Part shown: piece by piece, positions 8,603 through 18,171 of the stretch
How the letters are laid out: each line of letters starts with the position of its first letter
Position numbering within the stretch: the stretch's first letter is position 1
From: Calditrichota bacterium
GTDB lineage: Bacteria; Calditrichota; Calditrichia; Calditrichales; J004
Assembly (NCBI GenBank): GCA_003696775.1
Contig: RFFS01000082.1
Location: forward strand, 1-42,114
Length of the DNA: 42,114 bases
Reading direction: 5' to 3'
Position numbers and translations under genes: made by a program
Notes under the pieces: generated by a model
Told to the model about the DNA's origin: nothing
The model's database searches: none
The model's input: only the letters and a program-made list of their open reading frames with translations

Positions 8603-9279
8603 CAGGCGTCTCCCTTCTTATTGGCTTTACGTTTTTCAAATTTTTGAATCAATTTAACCGTGCTCAAGCCCACCAGCGTGGCCATGCTGGCGGAAATTAT
8701 CGACGGGACAATAATTTGCTGGGGATTGGCCGATCCCAGGGAAGCCCGTATGGCGATGGCCGAAGCGGGAATCAGGGTGATGGCGCTGGTATTGATTACC
8801 AAAAACATGATCATCGAATTACTGGCCTTATCTTTTTCCGGATTAAGCTCCTGTAATTCTTCCATGGCCTTAAGCCCCAGGGGCGTGGCCGCATTACTCA
8901 GGCCCAGCATATTGGCGGCGATATTCATTAACATGGCGCCAATAGCCGGATGATCGGGTGGTATTTCCGGAAACAACCGTTTGGTAACGGGTTTAACCAA
9001 CCGGGCAAGAATGGTAATAAATCCGGCTTCCTCGGCTATCTTCATGATACCCAGCCATAAAGCCATCACACCTATCAATCCAATGGAAATATTGACCGCG
9101 GTGGTGGCCGAACTGATGGCCGCGTCCGCCAGTTGACCTAACTTTGTACGTTTGTTTAAACTTTCTTCCGTTTGATGTCCGCCCGTTGCCGGCTCCCCGC
9201 TCACTTCATGATAGATATCCGTTCCGGCTGCTACCAACAAACTGATCATAATCATCCAGAACCATATGTAATTGAGCAT
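8602..9279 (-). CDS. spmA: Spore maturation protein A-like membrane protein (nucleoside recognition domain)
   Basis: The start is set at ATG 9279 because a strong GGGAGGAGGG ribosome site lies just upstream; an upstream in-frame ATG at 9405 would add 42 unlikely residues. The 225-residue product opens with a hydrophobic helix (MLNYIWFWMIMISLLVA) and has the Gate-domain features LSNAATPLGLKAMEEL and FLVINTSAITLIPASAIAI. It is the first gene of the minus-strand run spmA-spmB-cupin-DUF4920-PepSY-glgA. SpmA and SpmB may form one membrane complex; the substrate is unknown. Confidence 0.92.
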   Translation of the reverse strand: MLNYIWFWMIMISLLVAAGTDIYHEVSGEPATGGHQTEESLNKRTKLGQLADAAISSATTAVNISIGLIGVMALWLGIMKIAEEAGFITILARLVKPVTKRLFPEIPPDHPAIGAMLMNIAANMLGLSNAATPLGLKAMEELQELNPEKDKASNSMIMFLVINTSAITLIPASAIAIRASLGSANPQQIIVPSIISASMATLVGLSTVKLIQKFEKRKANKKGDA

Positions 9280-9474
9280 ACACCCTCCTCCCATTGGACG
9301 TGAAACTGGACTTTTAAGGATAAAATAAGGGCCAATGTAGGGTTTGTTTATAAAACGATCAAACAATTTAAACAGACCGTCGGTTAGGTGACTTGCATCA
9401 CACATCCAAAAATCAGATTAGGTAAACTGAATCACATCTATTTTATTTCCCAAAACAATCCAAAACAGACCAGC

Positions 9475-10344
9475 ATGCAGCAAAAGGAATTCGAGCATTA
9501 TTTTGGCCGAAGGACGGGCGATTATATCTCCGGTCGTTTTACAGCTATTTTTTCCGGTGTCGGCATTGTCACCCTGGTTATGATTATCTATCTGGCGAAT
9601 TACGACTACAGCCGTTTCCACACTGAAATCCAATCGCGGATTATCCAAAAATATCAATCATTGATTCTTAACGACACAACCCTTCCGGTTCCGGAAAAGG
9701 ACACTACCACGGCAAACAACCTGATATCATCCGAAAAAACGGAGCCGCAAACGATTGCCCGGAAAAATTTGTCCGCTCTGGAAAAAGCCATGCAGTCGCA
9801 AAACGATGCTTTCATTAACCTCCCGGAGCCCGAGGAATTTGAAATTTTATCGGGTAACGATATCCATCCACCGGTTCCCAGGGGGCATTTTGGCAAACGG
9901 CGTCCCAAACAGCAGCAAGTGGCGTATGACGCCGTGGCCATCGAAGCCCTGATCCGACATCCTTACGATTATAAGATCAAACGCAATACAGCCGTGGTCA
10001 TGGACGCCCCGTCCACCTTATTTCGCAACGAGATCAAACGGTATGGTCATCGGGATCAAAACGAAATATTGCAGGTGATGTACGAGAAGCAACGGGTTAT
10101 TGAAAACTGTTTTCAAAAGGCCGCGCGTTATAACACGGTACGTAGCGGCGCGGTAAAAGTGGAATTCGAAATAGACCCGCGTGGTTTTGTGATTCCGGGT
10201 AGTGTGCGCATCATCCATTCCACCATTCGCAACCGGATGGTGGAACAATGCATTAAGAAGAACATCAGCCGTTGGCGGAATTTTGCCCAACTCGAAGATC
10301 AGCAGCGCCCGGCTCATGTGGTGCATAAGTTTATTTTCAACTAA
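9475..10344 (+). CDS. TonB-like / AgmX-PglI C-terminal domain protein
   Basis: An inner-membrane anchored periplasmic protein of 289 residues from the chosen ATG. One transmembrane helix (about 23-43, FTAIFSGVGIVTLVMIIYLA) is followed by a long polar linker. The C-terminal domain (about 190-289) has the AgmX/PglI or TonB-type pattern: VIENCFQKA, then VKVEFEIDPRGFV, then CIKKNISRW. Such proteins transduce inner-membrane energy or span the periplasm. An ATG at 9388 is in frame, but the start at 9475 places the helix near the N-terminus as in relatives. Neither start has a clear ribosome site. No ExbBD genes are nearby. Confidence 0.75.
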   Translation: MQQKEFEHYFGRRTGDYISGRFTAIFSGVGIVTLVMIIYLANYDYSRFHTEIQSRIIQKYQSLILNDTTLPVPEKDTTTANNLISSEKTEPQTIARKNLSALEKAMQSQNDAFINLPEPEEFEILSGNDIHPPVPRGHFGKRRPKQQQVAYDAVAIEALIRHPYDYKIKRNTAVVMDAPSTLFRNEIKRYGHRDQNEILQVMYEKQRVIENCFQKAARYNTVRSGAVKVEFEIDPRGFVIPGSVRIIHSTIRNRMVEQCIKKNISRWRNFAQLEDQQRPAHVVHKFIFN

Positions 10345-10371
10345 AAAAAGCGGCTCCGTTTCCGGAGCCGC
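10342..10371 (-). terminator. Rho-independent terminator of the peroxiredoxin gene
   Basis: A 9-bp GC stem GCGGCTCCG / CGGAGCCGC (10350-10358 with 10363-10371) with loop TTTC. On the minus strand it is followed by seven T (10343-10349). The T tract overlaps the stop codon of the convergent plus-strand gene. Confidence 0.9.
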
Positions 10372-10391
10372 CCGACACATAATCCCGCGGA

Positions 10392-11051
10392 TTATAATTC
10401 TTTTTTGGAAAAATACCAATCGGTGATTTCATAATTTTCCTTCACCCGTTGTTCCGCTTCGTCCTGACTAACGGGCGGCGGTACAATCACCTTGTCGCCT
10501 TTACGCCATCCTTCCGGCGTGGCCACGCCAAATTGATCCGCGGTTTGCAACGCTTCCACGATCCGCAGCACTTCCGGTATGCTTCTGCCGTTGGAAAGCG
10601 GATAATAAATCATCGCCCGCAACTTTTGCTCCGGATCAATGATAAATACGGCGCGTACCGCGCTGGTATCCGAAGCGCCGGGATGAATCATACCGTATTT
10701 ATGCGCCACCTTCATATCCAAATCGGCAATGACCGGAAAAGGAATTTTAATACCAAAATTCTGCTCGATGTTGCGTACCCAGGCAATGTGGGAATAAATC
10801 GAATCGATGCTTAAGCCGATCACTTGGGTGTTGAGCTTTTGAAAATCATCAAAATGTTTGGCAAACGCGATAAATTCCGTGGTACATACAGGCGTAAAAT
10901 CCGCCGGGTGTGAAAAAAGAACCACCCATTTGCCTTTATAATCCGACAAACTGATTTCGCCATGGGTTGTTTTGGCCGTGAAAGACGGAGCCGGTTCATT
11001 AATACGCGGCATGGATACAACCGGTGCCTCACTTACATTTTGTTCACTCAT
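10392..11051 (-). CDS. Peroxiredoxin, 1-Cys (Prx6-like AhpC/TSA family)
   Basis: Reduces hydrogen peroxide or alkyl hydroperoxides in the cytoplasm. The peroxidatic Cys is C56 in the PxxxTxxC motif (PADFTPVC). It is the only Cys in the 219-residue protein, so resolution must use an external thiol; the thioredoxin system encoded at 15.4 and 19.6 kb is a candidate. The long C-terminal extension (about residues 165-219, ending DWYFSKKEL) matches the Prx6/archaeal-type dimerisation domain. It has its own terminator and is monocistronic. The promoter lies within the roughly 240 bases to the right. Confidence 0.95.
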   Translation of the reverse strand: MSEQNVSEAPVVSMPRINEPAPSFTAKTTHGEISLSDYKGKWVVLFSHPADFTPVCTTEFIAFAKHFDDFQKLNTQVIGLSIDSIYSHIAWVRNIEQNFGIKIPFPVIADLDMKVAHKYGMIHPGASDTSAVRAVFIIDPEQKLRAMIYYPLSNGRSIPEVLRIVEALQTADQFGVATPEGWRKGDKVIVPPPVSQDEAEQRVKENYEITDWYFSKKEL

Positions 11052-11237
11052 CTTGCTATCTCCTTTAGTTTGAGTTGGTCTGATTTATCTGAACTTTATA
11101 AGATGAAATGAACTCGATAACGATTAGTTACATTAATAATATTTATATTGAAATAATCCTGATTTATATCATAACATTTAATTTCAATCGGAGCGGTTAA
11201 TAATTTGAGAGGGAAAAGTGAAGCAGACAGGTAAAAT

Positions 11238-11278
11238 AAAAAAACCGTGCACAGGCCCGCCTTAAGCAGCGCCTGTGC
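11238..11278 (-). terminator. Rho-independent terminator of the ferredoxin gene
   Basis: Inverted repeat GCACAGGC (11249-11256) / GCCTGTGC (11271-11278), followed on the minus strand by CGG and then seven T. It lies 15 nt after the ferredoxin stop. Confidence 0.85.
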
Positions 11279-11292
11279 CGGCATATCTTTTC

Positions 11293-11580
11293 TTAAAGGC
11301 CAAAACGGGCATAATTCTTTTTAATGAATTCTTGCTGATCATCGGGCACTTCTTCTTCCGGATATATCGCTTCCACGGGACACTCCGGCTCGCAGGCGCC
11401 ACAGTCAATACACTCTTCCGGGTGGATATAAAGCATGCCGTTGGCGGAACGCAAAGCGGCTTTGCCCTCCTCGGTTTCGAAGGTATGCCCTTCCGTGGGG
11501 TAAAAACAATCCACCGGACACACTTCCACACAGGCGGTATCGCATACGCCAACACAGGGCTCGGTTACTATATAGGCCAT
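11293..11580 (-). CDS. 7Fe/8Fe-type bacterial ferredoxin
   Basis: A small cytoplasmic electron carrier of 95 residues. The N-terminal cluster region has Cys at 9, 13, 17, 21 and 25 ([17 protein letters not shown]). The second cluster region is [12 protein letters not shown], a classic [4Fe-4S] site. The overall layout and C-terminal extension match FdxA-like ferredoxins, whose first site is often [3Fe-4S] ligated by C9 and C17 plus a later Cys. The extra C13 resembles the free Cys of Azotobacter FdI. It is monocistronic with its own terminator. The redox partner is unknown. Confidence 0.93.
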   Translation of the reverse strand: MAYIVTEPCVGVCDTACVEVCPVDCFYPTEGHTFETEEGKAALRSANGMLYIHPEECIDCGACEPECPVEAIYPEEEVPDDQQEFIKKNYARFGL

Positions 11581-11695
11581 ATTGTACTCCTCGATTCGGT
11601 TTTGAAATTATTTTATCGTCATGGATCGGTGTAATTTAGCCAATAATTGTTATTTTTCAAGTAGATTGCCATCCGCTTTCTTTGTAGCTTCCCTT

Positions 11696-13438
11696 ATGCA
11701 TTGGAAAACATCTATTTTACTCTGGCTCTTAAGCATAACAACCGCCGGGTGGAGTACATCCACCGATTCCCTTTCGGTTTCAACCGACAGCCTGGCAACA
11801 TCCCGGGCGGATTACTCCTTCCCGGAACATACCATGCGCCCTTTTTGGGATACAGCCGATCTTTTCCGACAACGCACGGATATCACCCGCTTTGCGTTTA
11901 CCGAGCCCGGACGGCCGGTTTTCTGGGCACGGGGCAATCAATTCCCTCATCAAATGACTTTTTCGTTAAACGGCCTGCCTTTAACCAATCCGTTAAATGG
12001 TCTGGTTAATCTTGGACACATCACGCCCGATTATGTCGCTAGCGCCTATATTGACCGTGCCAGCGACTCCACCCGCGGCGATGAGGACCTGGCGCTTTTT
12101 AGCCGTTATCGCAACAGCGAAGAACCCTACTCCCGTCTCAATTATTATGAAGGCGATTTTAACCTTTCAAATTTTAACGCTTACTTCTCCCGTCGATACG
12201 GCAGCCGCCTGAATATCCAACTGGCCGGACAAAACAGCGCCTATGACGGCTGGGCCCCCGGTATGTTCAGTGATCGCTTTAGTTATCACGCCCGGATGGA
12301 CGCGTTTATAGACAGCAGCAGTACCCTGACCTTCTTTTATAATTTTTCCAAAAACAACGCCCGGATGGCCAATTTCGGAGAATGGTCCGACTACTCCTTT
12401 AAAACCTATTATGCCCGCTATCATTGGCGTTATACCCGTACCGGAGCGGGAGGGTTTACGCTGGATGCCGCCTGGATGCCGCAGGGCGCATCCCTTGCCT
12501 CTTCCCGGGATTCATTTGCAACGCGCCATTATAATGAACGCTTTTATACCCGATTGTCGAAAGCCCTGCAAGCGGGCCCCCACCACATCCGTGCCCAACT
12601 GGCGCTGGATAATGTGACCTACTCGCTTAATGATGCACGGCGATCATTTTACAATCAGGCTGACCTTACCTTTTCCCACGCGTGGTCTTTAGGTGACCAT
12701 TGGCGGTGGCAAAACCGAATCAGCGGCTCCATGCGGGAACGCTCCCCATTGGCGCTTCAGGCGGAAAGCGGGATAGATATGCGTGGCGGTAAAATTGACG
12801 CCGGCCTTAAGCTGACACACCGTGAACGTCTGCCCTTGCCCGTGGAAATCGATTCACCGGAACAAGACAACCCAACCGAAAACCACGACGGTGTGACATT
12901 ACATGCCACTTACCAACCGTTGACCGGCTTCCGCTTGTTTATCCACGGCTCCGCCTGGCGCGCGACACACACCATACGCTTCGACGGTGCCCGTTTTTAC
13001 AGGGAAGATAAACGTACCGGTCAGGAAGCACGGCTTGGATTTCAATGGACGGGACAGCGGATCGAACTAAGTGGCGCCTACCGACATCAATGGACGACTC
13101 TCCACATTGCGCCCCGCGACAGAGCCACGGCCCGGATCACCTATCGTGACGCCTGGTTCAACGACCGGATGTTTGTCTATTTTACCGTGGGCTGGCAGGC
13201 CTGGCAGACACACAATATCCTGCGGTTCAACCCTCAAACCGTGCGGTTTTACGCCATCGATACCATGGACAACAATCCGGTTCAAATACTTTGGTTCAAA
13301 GGTGTTATCCGGGTTTCCGACATAGAATTCTATATGACAGCGGACAACCTTTTATCCACGGATTACAGCTATATAGACGGTTATCCGGAACAATTGCGTC
13401 GCTTGCGATTTGGGCTGAATTGGGAAATTTTCAATTAA
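11696..13438 (+). CDS. Outer-membrane beta-barrel protein with plug-like N-terminus
   Basis: The start at ATG 11696 gives an N-terminal signal peptide (MHWKTSILLWLLSITTAG); an ATG at 11621 would place it internally. A plug-like region at about residues 75-125 (FSLNGLPLTNPLNG, then ITPDYVASAYID) resembles the plug of TonB-dependent receptors, but no TonB box is seen. The rest alternates polar and aromatic residues, as in a barrel of many strands, and ends LRFGLNWEIFN. At 580 residues it is shorter than most TonB receptors. It is probably a porin or TonB-receptor-like transporter; the cargo is unknown. It is divergent from the ferredoxin gene. Confidence 0.7.
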   Translation: MHWKTSILLWLLSITTAGWSTSTDSLSVSTDSLATSRADYSFPEHTMRPFWDTADLFRQRTDITRFAFTEPGRPVFWARGNQFPHQMTFSLNGLPLTNPLNGLVNLGHITPDYVASAYIDRASDSTRGDEDLALFSRYRNSEEPYSRLNYYEGDFNLSNFNAYFSRRYGSRLNIQLAGQNSAYDGWAPGMFSDRFSYHARMDAFIDSSSTLTFFYNFSKNNARMANFGEWSDYSFKTYYARYHWRYTRTGAGGFTLDAAWMPQGASLASSRDSFATRHYNERFYTRLSKALQAGPHHIRAQLALDNVTYSLNDARRSFYNQADLTFSHAWSLGDHWRWQNRISGSMRERSPLALQAESGIDMRGGKIDAGLKLTHRERLPLPVEIDSPEQDNPTENHDGVTLHATYQPLTGFRLFIHGSAWRATHTIRFDGARFYREDKRTGQEARLGFQWTGQRIELSGAYRHQWTTLHIAPRDRATARITYRDAWFNDRMFVYFTVGWQAWQTHNILRFNPQTVRFYAIDTMDNNPVQILWFKGVIRVSDIEFYMTADNLLSTDYSYIDGYPEQLRRLRFGLNWEIFN

Positions 13439-13504
13439 TGCCTTTATTAAACTTTATGCGTATATTAGAAAAAAATTCTTTTTAATTTGAAACGGAGGTT
13501 TAGA

Positions 13505-15289
13505 ATGAGCGCCGAACGGCTGGCACGATTACGTGAAGAAATGAAACGCCACAACCTGCATGCCTGGCTGGTTCCAGGCACCGATGCCCACCAAAGCGAA
13601 TATGTGCCACAGTTATGGCAACGCCGCGCCTGGATAAGCGGTTTTAACGGTTCCGCCGGGGATGTGGTGGTGACACGGGATGACGCGGGCCTGTGGACCG
13701 ATGGGCGCTATTTTGTTCAGGCGGAACAACAACTGGCCGGCAGCGGCATCCGTTTAATGAAAATGGGCGACCTGGCCACACCCGATATACCAACCTATTT
13801 GACACAACAGCTTTCCGAAGGGCAAACCGTGGGCATGGACCCGCGAACGATTGCGCATAATCAGGCCGTTCAATTAAAAAAACAACTGGAACAAAGCGGG
13901 TTGAAAGTCCGCTTTATGAGTGAAAACCTTGTGGATGCCATTTGGGACGATCAACCGGGCCTGCCCGATGCCCCCATCCGCGTTCACCCCTTAAAATATG
14001 CAGGCGAAAGTGTTTCCGATAAACTGGATCGGTTACGCGCCGCCATGAAAGAACGCCATTGCCAGGCCCATGTAGTGACCATGCTGGATGCCATAGCCTG
14101 GTTGTTCAACCTTCGCGGCTCCGATGTGGCTTACAATCCCGTTTTTATCGCCTATGCCCTGATTACTCAGGATGACGCGCAGCTGTTCATCCGCCCCGAT
14201 AAGGCCGACGACTCTGTTCGTGAACATCTTAATGGCCTGGTTAAATTGGCCGATTACAATAACTTTTCCGATGCCCTGAGCCAGCTTTCGGCCGGCGGCG
14301 TACGTGTCTGGCTGGATGGGCAAACCACCAATCATTGGATTGCCAATCATTTTAAAGACAACCCGGTAGTGGACGCTCCAAGCCCGGTCATCATGTTTAA
14401 GGCGGTTAAAAACAAAGCGGAATTAAATGGCTATAAGGCCTGCCATGTACGAGACGGTGTGGCGATGGTTCGCTTTTTACATTGGCTGGATCATGCCGTT
14501 AAGGAGGGTGGCGTGACGGAAATTTCCGCTCAGGAAAAGCTGGAAGCCTTCCGACGCGAACTTGACATGTACGTGGGGCCAAGTTTCGCCACCATATCCA
14601 GCTATAAAATTCATGGCGCGATCATTCATTATTCCGCCACGCCGGAAAGCGACATCCCTTTGGAAGAAGATAGTATTTACCTGATCGACTCCGGCGGCCA
14701 GTTTTTGGACGGCACAACAGACATCACCCGTACTGTGGCCCTTGGTACACCGTCCGACGAAGAAAAAGAACGTTTTACCGCCGTCCTGATGGGACATATC
14801 GACCTAATGCTCACCTCGTTTGTGGAAGGAACCACCGGCCCCGCCCTGGATGTAATCGCCAGGCGGCATCTATGGAATCTGGGATTGAATTACAATCACG
14901 GTACCGGCCATGGTGTGGGCGCACATCTCGGTGTCCACGAAGGCCCTCAATCCATCAAGCCCGCCAAGGGGCTGGGTATCCCGTTGCGTGAGGGGATGAT
15001 TTTATCCAATGAACCCGGGTATTATAAGGACGGCGCCTATGGCATCCGTATCGAAAATCTGGTCAATGTTATTAAAGACGAGGCGCGTAGTACCAACGGT
15101 TTCACATTTTTGACGTTTGATTACGCCACGTTATGTCCCATTGATTTGCGGTGTATAAACAAGGCTATGATGGAACCCAAACATATTGAATGGCTAAATG
15201 CCTATCATAAAAAAGTATGGGCAACCTTATCGCCCATGGTGGAAGACGATGTGCGCGCCTGGCTGGAACAGGCCACCCGGTCCTTATAA
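13505..15289 (+). CDS. pepP: Xaa-Pro aminopeptidase (M24B)
   Basis: Removes N-terminal residues ahead of Pro using a two-metal centre in the cytoplasm. The start at 13505 is chosen because GGAGG (13494-13498) lies 6 nt upstream; an ATG at 13487 is in frame but precedes that site. The 594-residue protein has two creatinase-like N-terminal domains (to about residue 320) and the pita-bread catalytic domain. Metal ligands are visible: D395, D406, H469 (GTGHGVG), E503 (NEPGYY) and E517 (RIENLV). The three-domain length matches the eukaryote-like APP1 type rather than the shorter E. coli PepP, so the symbol is approximate. Confidence 0.92.
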   Translation: MSAERLARLREEMKRHNLHAWLVPGTDAHQSEYVPQLWQRRAWISGFNGSAGDVVVTRDDAGLWTDGRYFVQAEQQLAGSGIRLMKMGDLATPDIPTYLTQQLSEGQTVGMDPRTIAHNQAVQLKKQLEQSGLKVRFMSENLVDAIWDDQPGLPDAPIRVHPLKYAGESVSDKLDRLRAAMKERHCQAHVVTMLDAIAWLFNLRGSDVAYNPVFIAYALITQDDAQLFIRPDKADDSVREHLNGLVKLADYNNFSDALSQLSAGGVRVWLDGQTTNHWIANHFKDNPVVDAPSPVIMFKAVKNKAELNGYKACHVRDGVAMVRFLHWLDHAVKEGGVTEISAQEKLEAFRRELDMYVGPSFATISSYKIHGAIIHYSATPESDIPLEEDSIYLIDSGGQFLDGTTDITRTVALGTPSDEEKERFTAVLMGHIDLMLTSFVEGTTGPALDVIARRHLWNLGLNYNHGTGHGVGAHLGVHEGPQSIKPAKGLGIPLREGMILSNEPGYYKDGAYGIRIENLVNVIKDEARSTNGFTFLTFDYATLCPIDLRCINKAMMEPKHIEWLNAYHKKVWATLSPMVEDDVRAWLEQATRSL

Positions 15290-15307
15290 TTTGGGTATGC
15301 GAGATAT

Positions 15308-15351
15308 AAAAAAAGGCTGCTAACCTTAATAACCGGAGGGGGTTAGCAGCC
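15308..15351 (-). terminator. Rho-independent terminator of the thioredoxin gene
   Basis: An 11-bp stem GGCTGCTAACC / GGTTAGCAGCC (15315-15325 with 15341-15351). On the minus strand it is followed by seven T (15308-15314). Confidence 0.9.
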
Positions 15352-15380
15352 TGCTGGTTTACTACAACCAGGGGGTATTA

Positions 15381-15749
15381 TCAGTTCACTTCCTGGCTAA
15401 CGCCCAGTACTTCCTTCATGGCTTGTTCGATGGACTGTTTCGGCAGAGCGCCCACGGCCATTTGCGGCTTGTCATTCATCGGCACAAATAGCATGGACGG
15501 AATACTTTGGATACCAAAAGCCATAGCCAGTTCTCTTTCCTGCTCCGTATTCACCTTGTATATATCCACTTTACCGGCATACTCTTCAGACAGTTCTTCC
15601 AATACAGGCGCAACCATTTTGCAGGGGCCGCACCAGTCAGCGTAAAAGTCGATGATACACGGTTTATCACCTTCAAATTTCCAATCCTGATTCTGTTCAT
15701 AGTTGAAAACTTTTTGCAAGAAGGTTTCTTTTGTCAAATGTTCCGTCAT
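15381..15749 (-). CDS. trxA: Thioredoxin
   Basis: A cytoplasmic disulfide reductase of 122 residues with the active site WCGPC (C40 and C43) after the strand IIDFYAD. Conserved cis-Pro SIPSM and the following MLFVP are present. ATG 15749 is preferred: GGAGG (15755-15759 on the plus strand) lies 5 nt before it, and the upstream ATG at 15761 would overlap that site. The N-terminus is longer than E. coli TrxA by about 15 residues. It likely works with TrxB at 19.6 kb and could recycle the 1-Cys peroxiredoxin. It is monocistronic with its own terminator. Confidence 0.95.
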   Translation of the reverse strand: MTEHLTKETFLQKVFNYEQNQDWKFEGDKPCIIDFYADWCGPCKMVAPVLEELSEEYAGKVDIYKVNTEQERELAMAFGIQSIPSMLFVPMNDKPQMAVGALPKQSIEQAMKEVLGVSQEVN

Positions 15750-15936
15750 TTTTTCCTCCAAAGATTAAAAGTATGAATTTGTTTTTTCCGTTTTTGTAAT
15801 AATAGGATGAGTCACTTTGTTTTTAGTTACAGAAAAAGCATGTGAACAGGTCAACAATTAACTTTTCTTCCCTTCAAACTCATTTAAAATGCAGGAAATA
15901 CCGAGCATTTAATACATTCACATTCATAAAAGACTT

Positions 15937-17472
15937 ATGAGTAATAAGACATTTTTAACCGATACCAACCTGATAGAACTGCTGCCAAGCCCGGCCTTTA
16001 TACTCGACGAGGGCTATCGTTTGGTTCATATGAACGAAGCGTTTTGCGAAGCACTAAACCGGGATATAACGGATTTATACAACACCGAACCGGATTATTG
16101 GCTCGCTGATCCGTTTATCGGTGAAATTTTTCGTGAACAACTATACAAATACACTCCGTTTCGTGACACGGAAATCGAATTTAAGGGCAAGGATGAAATT
16201 GTCACCCTGCTGCTTTCGGCCTTTACCTTTTATTCACCATCCATGGAGACCGGTTATTGTTGCCTTGGCGTGGACGCCACCGCCATGAAGAACCTGGTTT
16301 TGGAACTGGAACGTGCCCGTCATGTGGCGGAAACGGCTTCCATGGCCAAGTCGCATTTTCTGGCCAATATCAGTCATGAAATCCGCACGCCGCTTAACGC
16401 CACCATGGCTAACCTGGAACTGTTGGCAAAAACCCCGCTTAACCGGGAACAACAGTCCCTGCTCAATGAAATCATTACCGGCGCCCGGGCGCATTTAAAG
16501 GTGCTCAACGCGGTTTTTGATCTGGCTCGTCTGGAAAGCGGCCGGTTGCAGGTGCAATCCAAACCTTTTCGTCCCGCCGAACTGGCCGAGGCGCTTAAAG
16601 CCCGCTTTATGCCCGTCGCCCGGGAAAAACAGCTCACATATATTAACCGAATCGACCCCGCCCTGCCGGAAGAACTAATCGGTGATTTCGATCTTCTTTT
16701 TACCGTTCTGTCGTCCCTGATGGAAAACGCCATCAAATTCACGGATACCGGTCAGGTGGAATTTTCCGTGCAGTTGGACGGTCACGAGGCCGACGGCACA
16801 TTGCATATTAAATTCACAGTGCGGGACAGCGGAGTGGGCATACCTTCGCATATTAAAAACGCCATCTTCGATCCATTTTATCAGGCCGATGAAAGTTCGA
16901 CGCGGGAAAAAGGCGGGCTGGGTACCGGTTTGAGCATCGCCCGGAAAACAATCCGCCTGATGGGCAGTGAATTACAAATCTTCAGCATGCCCGATCATGG
17001 CAGCGCTTTTTGGTTTGTACTGAATATGCAACCATCGGAACAAGAAAAAGCCCCGATAAACGAGCTAATCACCAAAAAACCCGTCCTTATTGTGGATGAC
17101 AATGCCATAAACCGCAAAGTGGCTCAAAAACTACTCGCCAAAAACGGGATCGAATCCGATACGGCCATTCATGGCGCCCAGGCAGTGGAAAAAGTGCAAA
17201 ACAGTGATTTCGCCTGCATTTTAATGGACCTGCAAATGCCGGTTATGGATGGTTTTACCGCGACCCGAAAGATACGCATGAGCAACCCGAATCTGCCCGT
17301 TATCGCTTTATCAGCCAATGTTACCACTCATGACCGCAATCAGGCCAAAGACAGCGGCATGCAGGACTTTCTCGAGAAACCCATAGACGAAACACGTCTT
17401 CTTGAAGCGTTGGCCCAAAACATCCCGCCCACCGATGAAGATACGGACAGTGCGCCGCTGTTTGAGTTATAA
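15937..17472 (+). CDS. Hybrid sensor histidine kinase (PAS-HisKA-HATPase-REC)
   Basis: A cytoplasmic kinase of 511 residues. A PAS-like sensor (about 10-115) leads by a short coil into a HisKA domain with H147 in ISHEIRTPLN. The ATPase domain has LMENAIKFTD, DSGVGIP and GTGLSIA boxes. The C-terminal receiver (about 382-500) has VDDNAINR, acceptor D431 in LMDLQMPVMDG, and K481 in FLEKPID, the BarA/ArcB-type pattern. There is no Hpt domain and no adjacent regulator, so the phosphate must pass to an unlinked Hpt or the receiver acts on the kinase itself. The signal is unknown. Confidence 0.93.
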   Translation: MSNKTFLTDTNLIELLPSPAFILDEGYRLVHMNEAFCEALNRDITDLYNTEPDYWLADPFIGEIFREQLYKYTPFRDTEIEFKGKDEIVTLLLSAFTFYSPSMETGYCCLGVDATAMKNLVLELERARHVAETASMAKSHFLANISHEIRTPLNATMANLELLAKTPLNREQQSLLNEIITGARAHLKVLNAVFDLARLESGRLQVQSKPFRPAELAEALKARFMPVAREKQLTYINRIDPALPEELIGDFDLLFTVLSSLMENAIKFTDTGQVEFSVQLDGHEADGTLHIKFTVRDSGVGIPSHIKNAIFDPFYQADESSTREKGGLGTGLSIARKTIRLMGSELQIFSMPDHGSAFWFVLNMQPSEQEKAPINELITKKPVLIVDDNAINRKVAQKLLAKNGIESDTAIHGAQAVEKVQNSDFACILMDLQMPVMDGFTATRKIRMSNPNLPVIALSANVTTHDRNQAKDSGMQDFLEKPIDETRLLEALAQNIPPTDEDTDSAPLFEL

Positions 17473-17568
17473 TCAACCGAATAATGAGCGGTCTTCCCTT
17501 TACATAACTGTCTAAACCGGTTGGAAGACTTAAATTGGATTAAAAAATTCTTTTAAGTATTTTTCCAC

Positions 17569-18171
17569 ATGTCCAAATTACCCGAATCCTTTTACCGGCG
17601 GGAAGATGTGGAAGCCATTGCCCGCGACTTACTGAATACGGTGCTCCATACACATATAGACGGCCACACCTGTGCGGCACGTATTGTGGAAACCGAAGCC
17701 TACGCCGGAACCACCGATCGCGCCTGCCATGCATACGGCGGACGACGCACAAAACGCACATCCATCATGTATATGCCCGGCGGACATGCCTATGTCTATC
17801 TGATCTATGGTCTGTATCATCTTTTTAATGTGGTTACGCATAAACAGGAAGAACCGTACGCAGTGCTGATCCGTGCGGTGCAGCCGCTAAAGGGGGTGGA
17901 CATAATGCGCGAACGCCGCAACCACCCGGCTTCCCCTTATAAACTGACGGCGGGACCGGGATTATTAACCCGGGCGCTGGGTATTACCACCCGGGACAGC
18001 GGCATTCCGTTAACCGGCAATCGCATCTGGTTGGAAGAATCCGATGACCCTGCTGCCGTTAGCGATATGTGCAGCGGCCCGCGCATTGGCGTGGACTATG
18101 CCGGCCCCGATGCGCTGCTACATCGGCGCTTTTGGCTGCGCAACAATCCCTGGGTAAGTAAAAAAGCTTAA
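17569..18171 (+). CDS. DNA-3-methyladenine glycosylase (AAG/MPG family)
   Basis: A base-excision repair enzyme that removes alkylated and deaminated purines. The 200-residue length is normal for the bacterial AAG family. The active-site strand IVETEAYAG carries the catalytic Glu. The motifs RACHAYGGRRTKR, MYMPGGHAYVYLIYG and FNVVT are family signatures, and the C-terminal SGPRIGVDYAG is typical. It overlaps the convergent amylase gene by 4 nt at the stops. Confidence 0.95.
   Translation: MSKLPESFYRREDVEAIARDLLNTVLHTHIDGHTCAARIVETEAYAGTTDRACHAYGGRRTKRTSIMYMPGGHAYVYLIYGLYHLFNVVTHKQEEPYAVLIRAVQPLKGVDIMRERRNHPASPYKLTAGPGLLTRALGITTRDSGIPLTGNRIWLEESDDPAAVSDMCSGPRIGVDYAGPDALLHRRFWLRNNPWVSKKA

Noticed and set aside
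8063-9279. spmAB as evidence that the host sporulates
   Set aside because: Homologues are common in non-sporulating bacteria and no other spore gene is present.
17491-17529. Inverted repeat GTCTTCC / GGAAGAC after the second kinase
   Set aside because: Stem of 7 bp with a 25-base loop and no clean T run; too weak to call a terminator.
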